DNA from: Lytechinus pictus
Taxonomy: Eukaryota; Echinodermata; Echinoidea; Temnopleuroida; Toxopneustidae
Assembly: GCF_037042905.1 (NCBI RefSeq)
Contig: NC_087261.1
Coordinates: 16,304,917-16,368,916, forward strand
Length of the DNA stretch: 64,000 bases
Direction of reading: 5' to 3'
Part shown: positions 56,010 to 64,000 of the stretch, one piece after another
How the letters are laid out: each line of letters starts with the position of its first letter
Position numbering within the stretch: the first letter of the stretch is position 1
Translations under genes and position numbers: made by a program
The notes under the pieces: generated by a model
Database searches by the model: none
Seen by the model: only the letters and a program-made list of their open reading frames with translations
What the model was told of the DNA's origin: nothing

Positions 56010-57475
56010 TTACCTATATGTAGTTAAAACCCTAAATCTTGAATTCCCCATAGAAGTTGACGCTAGACCAGTCTTCAATCGTTTCAGACCTAAAGCTGAG
56101 TTGTCAAAGAATATAATCTTTGTTTAGAAAGAAAGTCATTGATGTTTATACCGAAAATAACTATGATCAGTATCTTTCTATTCTATTAGGGAAAACTTTG
56201 AAATAGATGTGTGATATATTGTGAATATATGAATTATTGTTTATTGGGATATGGACATTTATAACTTGAATTACATTATTTTGAATTCTGGAGATCAAGT
56301 TTAATTGATCAACTATTGTACTGTGCTTGTAATCATGCGTTTGATTAATTGCATTCTTGGATATATAATTTATATTAGAAGTATTATAAAGCCCAAATGT
56401 TGGAATTAAATTCATGTGTATGTTTTGTACTGCGAGTTAAATGTTTGATATTATTAATTTTTTTTTTTTACAAATTTACTTTTGGCCAATTGGCAACAGT
56501 TCATTAGCATAAAGGGATAGAAACTTGTGCAAATTTGTAGAAATCTCAATGAAGTTTACCATGAACACATAGTAAAGTACAGTATACAAATATATTATTT
56601 ATTAACAAGAAACATGGCATAAAATTGACTGCCAGTAATTAAATCTCTACTGTTCGAGATTTGTGTCGCAATTGGCTTTCCATAGTTAAAACCATGATAG
56701 AAGTAGAAATAAACACCGCATTTATCATGTGACATCACATAATCCAATTATTCTAAAGTGCAGATCCAGAAATAGAAAGTGTATTTTATGTATTACTGAA
56801 TACATGTAGTTCAGTACTTGCATTGTTATATATACATACATGTTACAAAGATTTCTTATATTTGAATTTCTTAGAATCATCAAGAAATAAAAAACTCCAT
56901 AAACATATGAAACTTTGTTTCTCTTTATATTTAGTTTCATTTTATTTAAATTTGTTATACTTTCTGCACCTGATACAAAATCTTTAATATAAAATATGGA
57001 CTCATTCACATACACAGTGATTACAGTACAAATATTACATATACCTATTTTACAACATTGCGTGAACATAATATTCCATTTCTAATATCACATTTTGTGA
57101 TCATACGGCACCAATTTTTCACCTTTTATTAGGTAATAAATATTTTACATCTGATTATATCTACAATCTAAATACAAATCTCCAAATATTCATACTTGAA
57201 ATATGACGATAGTTTATTTCTATTTACATCTAATGGTAGAAGGAAACCAAAATACACACTACATTTCAAAGCATAACATATTGCCATGAAGTCAACAAGA
57301 TCTTGTTCTAAAAATTTGGGTAATTTAATAATATAAAATAACTATATTATCTATCCAACTAGCTCCTGTTTGAATCTTGACACTTGATCAACAAATCAGA
57401 AAGTTGGGAGAGACCTCCGAACTCCTTGACAAATTCTGCCATATTTTCTTACCTTTCTGAACACAAAATATGGCC
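56010..57475. other. No gene seen
   Basis: Very AT-rich. A 114-residue minus-strand frame (56725-57069) has no recognisable features and is probably chance or 3' UTR of the minus-strand gene further right. Confidence 0.4.
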
Positions 57476-57656
57476 TGGGGGTGTTTCACAATGATTTAAG
57501 TATGACTTAAGAATCACACTTAAATGTCCACTTGCGTGTCGTATAAAAAACATCACCCTATCGGTCAAATCACGCAAAGAGGATGCGCACTGCTGAGTAT
57601 TTATCAATAAGATTGCAGGTTACAAAAAGCACGACACTACTTGTGAAACACTCTCC
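57476..57656. mobile_element. MITE with GGGGTGTTTCACAA ends
   Basis: GGGGGTGTTTCACAATGATT and inverted GGAGAGTGTTTCACAAGTAG; relative of 16600-16781. Confidence 0.65.
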
Positions 57657-59187
57657 ACGAAGTGACAATTGAAGGTGGTTTTGAATCTTTTGTCTGAAAT
57701 CATTGATTATGGAAATTTCTTGTGTTTATTACATCTTTGCATATATATTGAGAGAGTTCAATAATCTTATGTGCACTCATGTTTTGTCACAGGGAACCGA
57801 ATTCATGCTTGTTAGAAGGGTTACCTCACTAATGAGCTGTTTTTGAGTGGGCTGTTTTACATTGTGACCTTTCATAATAACGAGCATCAATAGCGACATG
57901 TGACAAAAGTGTATGTTACATGTGCATACATGTACCTACATTATCCAATTGCTATATTTTAGTTTAATTGCATTTTTTAATTCAATGTTATGTTATGTTT
58001 TTTTTTTTTTATAAATTGAATACTTGAAGTGGACTCTTTCTCAGTATATGCACCAAATCGAGCATAATTTACTGCATAGAATCTGCATAAACTAATTTCA
58101 GACCAAGAATTCACTGTTGGACATATATGACATACACAGTCCTGCTTCCCCAACAGCGATATATGTAGACATTATATGGCAGGATATACATTTGAGAATT
58201 CTCAAAAATTAATCATATTTTTTTTTCTCCATTACTTAACATACAGTACCTTAGTTTATACAGGTGTACAAAGGTCTTTTAGACTTGTGATCAATGGTAA
58301 CTTTCAATCACAAGTTTGCAATCAATGAATAAATCTTAATCAGAACTTATCAGTTTCTATTCTAGCTAGAAACTAACAAGTACCATCAATTAATTGTAAA
58401 AAAGCATTAATAAAAAAAAATATTTGATTGTATTTATGACTGATTTTGTGACCTAAAATTGACTAGCAAGTATTGTTGTGACACCCCCTCTGCACAACTC
58501 CGTCTCTAAAAGATGCAAGCAATTTAAACACTACAACAATAAAATCCCCTGAGAAGCTACATTATTCATGGGAAAAGTGTAAATTCAGCTTCTCTACAAC
58601 CAAAATGAGCCGTAATACATGTACAAAATTTTGGGAGAATACATGTACTCCTGTATTTTCCATAAAATCTCCAGTTTTGAGGGCAAAAGCGGAACATACA
58701 TTTGCATGTACAGTATACTGTTGTAAGCTAACACATCTCTTGCCTCATGTATAAGTACATACATGTAATGTGCAAGTGTTCAATGTATTTTCTTTTGGAA
58801 TGCAATACAAGTGAGGTAACACCTACATGTACAAAGATGTCTTTTATTTCTTATGAAAGAAACAATGTATAATAGCACATACACGTATACATGTTCATGT
58901 AAAAAAATATCCAATACAGAGGCCTTGCAGTAAAATATAATCACTAGCATCTCAAGCATCTACTACAACAAAGAAATATGGGCCCATGCACAAGCATAAT
59001 AGAGTCACTATTGTCCCCAAACAATTGGGCCAATGAAATAATTTGTAGGATCTGATGATGGATATGTGCCTGGTAATATCCAAAGAAAATACACATTTTA
59101 CTGAATTACCGGTATATAAGAATGCTATTTTGCAGTATAATAATGGATGGAGGAACATATGATGAACTTTTCTATATATATACTGTT
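57657..59187. other. No gene seen
   Basis: AT-rich, with many TACATGTA motifs (58615-58920 especially). Confidence 0.4.
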
Positions 59188-59394
59188 AGGCCGGTGACAC
59201 AACATTTGCTCCTGCGACAATTGCTCCGAGATCAAGTTTGTCTAAGATCTAGGGTTAGGGGTTGCAATAGGGTTTTATGTTAGGTTTAGGTAGGCCTGTA
59301 GTCTTTAAACCCAGGGTTGAAGTTGGTAATTCCTATTAGTGTATGGAATTCAGAGCGGAGCAATCGTCGCCAGAGCAAATGTCATGGAACCCGT
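59188..59394. mobile_element. MITE with ACATTTGCTC ends
   Basis: GGCCGGTGACACAACATTTG and inverted GGGTTCCATGACATTTGCTC, both leading into GCGAC(A/G)ATTGCTCCG. Confidence 0.65.
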
Positions 59395-59581
59395 TTGCAC
59401 ACTGTAACACAAAATCCTAGCATTGACAGTAGGGCACATTATACATGTACAATTAATTACAAAGACAATGACCACATTGTACAATCACTTGTAAGAATCG
59501 AGTGTATCATTAATTGCTGAGCTTTGTGTTATTGCATTCTGTTATTTCCCACACATACAGTAGATATATACTGTACATGTA

Positions 59582-59811
59582 CAGTGGTGCTAAAAAATTA
59601 GTTGACCCCACCAGAAAATGAACATATTCAAGTGTTAAAGGTTCTGCCATGTTTTAGATATTTCACTGTGACGTCAGGTGCTAAAATATTACATTCAACA
59701 AAGTTTGTTTCACTGGGCTTGTCGAACACTGTAGTGATATTGTCTACATTCAACACTCAGCATGAAGGAGTGCATTTTGTGATGGGGTTCACTAACTTCC
59801 TAGCACCACTG
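59582..59811. mobile_element. TA-flanked Tc1/mariner-like MITE, uninterrupted
   Basis: CAGTGGTGCTAAAAAATTAG and inverted CAGTGGTGCTAGGAAGTTAG with TA on both sides. It is the empty-site reference for the nest at 6747-7401. Confidence 0.8.
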
Positions 59812-61074
59812 TAGCTTCAAATCGTTGACAAGCCCAAAGTTTTCCCTATTTTGCAACATCAGCTATAAATGGGATTGAAAATAATTTAGAAAATCATTAT
59901 GGCTTTCCCTGATCGAATCATTCCTGACGTTGTTTGCAACTTTGGAAAGAACTTCATGAATCCCCCCCTGCATTCTTTTAAGTTTATAAAACTGTTTCAA
60001 ATATAATAAATGATAATAATGGTACAGTTCTTAATAGACACATAGCACCTACAGGTCTCTATGCGTGTGGAAAACAGGCAATAGGGTTAGAATTGTAGAT
60101 TTAAAAATTAAACATTAAATATACATTATAAACATCAGAGAATATTAAGACATAGATTGAACCCAACTGACTTAAACATTATGAAAGAGGTGGGTTTTTA
60201 ATTGTACTTAAAAATATCGATGACCTTATTTATTAAAAGAAAAAAAAAATTGCTGCAGAAAAAAGATCTTCAAATTACTATATTTGAGTTCAATGTAATA
60301 ATACTTAGCGGTAATTGGGTACATTCAAAATAGATTTTCTGCATCAAAATGAGGGAGATTCATTCGGTCAATTGTTTCTCGAATTGAAAGTAATAGAAAA
60401 TACTGTTATACAAGAATAAAAACAAAATCAAGACCAAAGGCAAGGCTGCCAAGTCTCCCAGATTGTCAGGGAAATTCCCTGAAAATTGACTGATTTTCTA
60501 GTGAAAAACATCAGATTTCCAATGTCTCTCTGATTTATATACATTGATTTCTTTCATTGGATTGTGTGAGATAGATCTCCCTTTTCCTCAGTAAATTCTC
60601 TCTGAAAGATGAATATCTAAGTCTGCAGGCATATTATCTATAACAATCTCAAACTCTTAAATCATTTGACTGTGTATAAACTATATACAATTGCTAATAA
60701 TGATTATGGGGTACAGTACTGCCTATCAATTAGATCAATATTGATTTTTTCACAGAACATACATGTACATGTACAAATTTGCCTCCAGATTGCTTTGTCA
60801 AAGCAAAAGTGCTTTCGCATCACATTTCCATACATTGCATCCATAGAAACACTCTTATACACTGCACGAATACATATCGCTGCAGACGTTTTCAAATTGA
60901 CGTAACAAAATGGTTTGAAAATATGTCAATACAACATACACAGTGAATGCACATTTAGGCACTTATTTTTTACACTTTTATAAAACAAATAATGCAAGGA
61001 AAGTTGCAAGAATATCCAAGGACAAAGAGTGGATTCCAGAGCCCTTTCAACAGGCTGACATGCATGATTTTTTT
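59812..61074. other. No gene seen
   Basis: AT-rich. GGCTGCCAAGTCTCCCAGAT at about 60446 looks like a dispersed repeat but has no partner in the window. Confidence 0.4.
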
Positions 61075-61633
61075 TTGAATAAATAGACGAGAAAAATCGA
61101 ACGAGCATAATGCTGAAAATTTCATCAAAATCGGATGTAAAATAAGAAAGCTATGACATTTTACGTTTCGCTTATTTTTCACAAAACATTGATATTCACA
61201 ATTCGGTGACATGCAGAGTAGATGATGTCCCTCACTTGCTATTTCTTTTGTTTTTTATTGTCTGAATTGTACAATATTTCAATTTTTACAGATTTGACAA
61301 CAATGGCCAACTTGACTGAACCATATGGTATTAAAATAATGCTAATTCCACATATTTAGGGAGAAATTTATCTGTTTCAATTGACAATGAGAAAATTAGA
61401 ATATTTCGTATTTCATAATTTCATATAGCAAAATACAAAAGAAATAGTGAATGGATGACGTCATCAGTCTCCTCATTTGCATACCGACCAGGATGTGCAT
61501 ATAACTGTTTTGTGAAATTAAGCAAAACTTTAAAATACACCCGATTTTGATGAAATTTTCAATGTTATGCTCGTTGGATTTTTTTCTTTTTATTCAAATC
61601 AACTCTTTGTTGGGGAGGATTTGTCCTTTAAAA
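61075..61633. mobile_element. Family-1 MITE, copy 6, left tip missing
   Basis: Begins at TGAATAAATAGACGAGAAAA, lacking the outer AAGGTCAAGTCCACC part, and ends GGATTTGTCCTTTAA. Confidence 0.8.
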
Positions 61634-62124
61634 AGAAAATGTGTATGAAACAAATACTAGCTGCATTTTTATTCTGGCAGTAGTATTAACTTTAAGCAAA
61701 TTGTTCTCAACTACATGTATATGTCTGCTATTTTCGCAGGACCTCCGGTCTTGGGGAAAGAGAGCAGGCCTATATACGCTATGGGGCAATAATTTTTACT
61801 ATGGCCTGCATGAGCAATCAAAAGTTTTATACTATATTTATATAGTATAGGCTGAAAGCTTCAGTGTCTGTGATATTGGTTGTTCCATAGAATTCTGTTG
61901 GCTCCACTTATCTCCATCAGAAATTGCTAAATAAATACCCAGAATGGACCAGTTATTCTTGTTATTCTATATTTATTTCTGCTTACATTCAGGGACCTAT
62001 CTCTTTCGCTATTTATATCTTCATGTGCATGTACTTTTATATATACAAGTAAAATTAGTCTCATCGACACCTAGTGCATTTCCATATTTTAAGTGCAAGA
62101 TGCAATAACTACGGTAGTAAAAGT

Positions 62125-63540
62125 AAACTGCCAATTCGTCCACTCACCACATGGTCTACCTTTGTTTACTCTAATACCATTCCGTCCATCAGCACTTCGT
62201 CTTACAGCCAATAGGTCCAATAATCACTTCCTCCAATCACCAGTTCGTCTTTGACCACTTCGTCTCATGTTCAGTTGGTCTAATAAATATCAATATTATT
62301 TTCATTCATTTCGCCCAATTAACACTCTAGTCCCGTCTTAAAAGACACTTTTTTGACTGCCCTACCCTGACAAAGGCAGGATGAACAAATTCATCCATTC
62401 CTATTAAGATGCTCCCACTGGGAGAAAAGCAGGACTGTAACGGGAAGGATTTTTCCAAATTTCGGCCTGCTCAGACCAGGGTGGAAGCGAGGTAGAAATA
62501 CAACTCTACCTCGCTAACGCCTGGACGCATGTTCTGTTAAGACGCGATCGGGGTGCAGTCTGTTTTCCTTTCTCCTTTTTTCTCCCTATTCCTCTCCCCT
62601 CTTCATTTTCCTTCTCCTTTTCTTTCCCTTCTCTCTTGAGCATGTTTATTCTTCTCTCTCTCTATCCCCTTCCTTTTCTCTCCTCTCTCATTTCTCTATA
62701 TCTTTTTACCCCTTTTTTCTTTCTTTTCTCCTTTCCATTCTCTCTCCCTTTTTTATCTTTTCTTTTTTTATTTCATATCTCCCTTTTCCTTAATTCTTTT
62801 TTCCTCCTCATCTCCTCTTCCCTTCCTCTCTTCTTCCCTTCCTTTTCACTCCCCTTTTCTTTCCCTAATTTTCGTCCGCTCTTCTTTTTCTCACTTACTC
62901 CCCTCTCCTTTGCCATTTCTTCTCTCTCTCCCTTTCCCTTCTCTTTTCTTTCCCCTCTCCCTTTCATGTCTTTGTTCTATTTTTCTCTTTTTTCTTTCTC
63001 ACCCTCCCTTCCTTTCTTTTCCTTCTCTTTTTCTCATCCCTCTTTCCTTTCCCCTCTCCCCTTCCTTTCTTTTCCTTCACTTTTTCGTTTTTCCTCTATC
63101 CTTTTCCCCCTCTTCCCTTAATTCTTAATACTTCTCCCACTTTCCTTCCTTTTGCTCTCCTTCTGTCTGTCTCTTTTTGGAAGAGGAGGGGGGCATTCAT
63201 TACCATGGAAACCTACCTGGGTAGGATTTTAAGTGAGTGTCTGTTAAGACGGAGCATGGAGGCTACCACCTGTGGTTTTATCGCCTCATTGAGGAATTCC
63301 CCCCCCCCCCCCTTTTCTACCCGCCCGCTGCCAGGGCACTGTCTATTAAAACAGGGCTTTTGTCCAATTAGACCAAATGTAATATGGACCAAATGGCTAT
63401 GGACCAGCTGGTTATTAGGCGAAATGGTGAGTGGACGAAATGGCAATTAGACCATGTGGATAGTGGACGAACTGATGGTAGACCAAATGATAGTAGACGA
63501 GTTGGCAATCGGACGCGTTGGCAGTAGACCAATTGAAAAT
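62125..63540. mobile_element. 1.4-kb element with inverted AGACCAAATGG-type ends and a pyrimidine core
   Basis: The left 250 bp is made of CCAATTCGTCCA / CATGGTCTACC units, and the right 180 bp is the inverse (TAGACCAAATGATAG, GTGGACGAAATGGC). The core is a C/T tract at 62560-63175. CTGTTAAGACG occurs on both sides of the tract. Confidence 0.6.
62560..63175. repeat. Polypyrimidine tract
   Basis: CTTTTC/CCCTTT-rich on the plus strand. The 161-residue frame through it is S/F/L/P low complexity. Confidence 0.9.
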
Positions 63541-63608
63541 AAATCCTAGTTAAGACTTACATTTTCAGGATCGTGTTTTTCTTTAAAATAAGTGTATTTC
63601 TTCTAAAA

Positions 63609-63701
63609 TTACTTCAAGATTACAACAACAACAATGATCACTATTGCAGCTACTACACCCAATATACAGAAGATACAGAACATTGTCCGTCTTGCCTTTT
63701 T
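63609..63701 (-). CDS. Last exon of a tail-anchored protein, probably a syntaxin-type SNARE (partial)
   Basis: After a strong acceptor (TTTATTTTTCAG, minus strand) 30 codons run to TAA at 63609. They encode KKARRTMFCIFCILGVVAAI followed by VIIVVVVILK: a basic juxtamembrane patch, cysteines at the membrane edge, one hydrophobic span and a one-residue tail. This is typical of C-terminal anchors of syntaxins and some other SNAREs, which drive membrane fusion. The SNARE helix would lie in an upstream exon outside the window, so the family call is inference; another tail-anchored protein is possible. It converges tail to tail with PREB. Confidence 0.5.
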   Translation of the reverse strand, partial: KKARRTMFCIFCILGVVAAIVIIVVVVILK

Positions 63702-64000
63702 CTGAAAAATAAATGTGAGAAAGTATGGAAAATAAGGCAATAAATCTTTTAACAAATTTTTGCATCGCAAAGACACACACCGAATATCAACTGTTGGTGT
63801 ATAAAATGGGACGAATGCACATAATAAATACCATGGAATGCATGACTTAAGAATGATATTCCAAAGTCAATATGTAGACATAGAAAGTTACTCTAAGAAA
63901 ATACAACATCACATCAGAAAGCAGTTTGCAGGTCAAAGACGATGTGGACTACATATATGAAGTTTTGTTTTGAAATCGATTGCAATTAATTACAAATTTC
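63702..64000. other. Intron of the tail-anchored protein gene (minus strand)
   Basis: No further exon recognised before the window edge. Confidence 0.4.

Noticed and set aside
56725..57069. 114-residue minus-strand frame as a gene
   Set aside because: AT-rich composition, no domain, no splice partners, no recognisable similarity.
59247..59297. Telomere-like TTAGGG variants
   Set aside because: Only a few irregular GGGTTAGGGG/GTTAGG units inside a MITE; no tandem array.
62636..63121. 161-residue frame
   Set aside because: Translation of a polypyrimidine tract (S/F/L/P only).

Overview
This is a eukaryotic nuclear window: intron-rich, AT-rich and crowded with short transposable elements. Two complete multi-exon genes and the last exon of a third can be read. 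The protein sequences and repeat style (palindromic MITEs, tRNA-derived SINEs with ATT tails, TTAA-flanked elements) suggest a marine invertebrate deuterostome, most likely an echinoderm such as a sea urchin. That placement is an inference from general familiarity, not a database match.

Layout. Bases 1-11.7 kb hold no gene I recognise, only MITEs, SINEs and a three-level transposon nest at 6.75-7.40 kb. From 11.7 to 21.9 kb the minus strand carries the seven coding exons of a PPP1R42 (LRRC67/TLRR) orthologue of 387 aa, with an inferred non-coding first exon near 28.65 kb. From 28.87 to 51.41 kb the plus strand carries the ten coding exons of a PREB/Sec12 orthologue of 436 aa. Both models stay in frame across every junction. 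One PREB intron needs a GC-AG splice. The two genes are head to head across a short GC-rich promoter near 28.7 kb. From 51.4 to 63.6 kb only repeats and possible UTR are seen. At 63.6-63.7 kb a minus-strand last exon encodes a 30-residue basic-plus-hydrophobic tail anchor, probably of a syntaxin-type SNARE.

Function. PREB is the ER-membrane exchange factor for SAR1 that starts COPII coat assembly. PPP1R42 is a leucine-rich-repeat protein linked in vertebrates to protein phosphatase 1 and to centrosomes and microtubules in male germ cells. A SNARE at the right edge would also be a membrane-traffic protein. I see no evidence that this clustering is functional; the only physical link is the shared PREB/PPP1R42 promoter.

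Repeats dominate the rest. They include a family of about 600 bp TTAA-flanked palindromic MITEs (six recognisable copies plus one decayed), a related family (two copies), a 4.75 kb piggyBac-like element without a recognisable transposase filling most of PREB intron 8 and holding a 77-bp perfect hairpin, and a second TTAA/CCCTATC element in the PREB 3' region. Two copies of another element each carry tandem units with near-perfect AGGTCA-A-AGGTCA nuclear-receptor motifs. There is also a 288-bp tandem array inside a larger inverted repeat in PREB intron 1, three long polypurine/polypyrimidine tracts, and many small MITEs with intact target-site duplications. All element names are assigned from ends, target duplications and self-comparison within the window.
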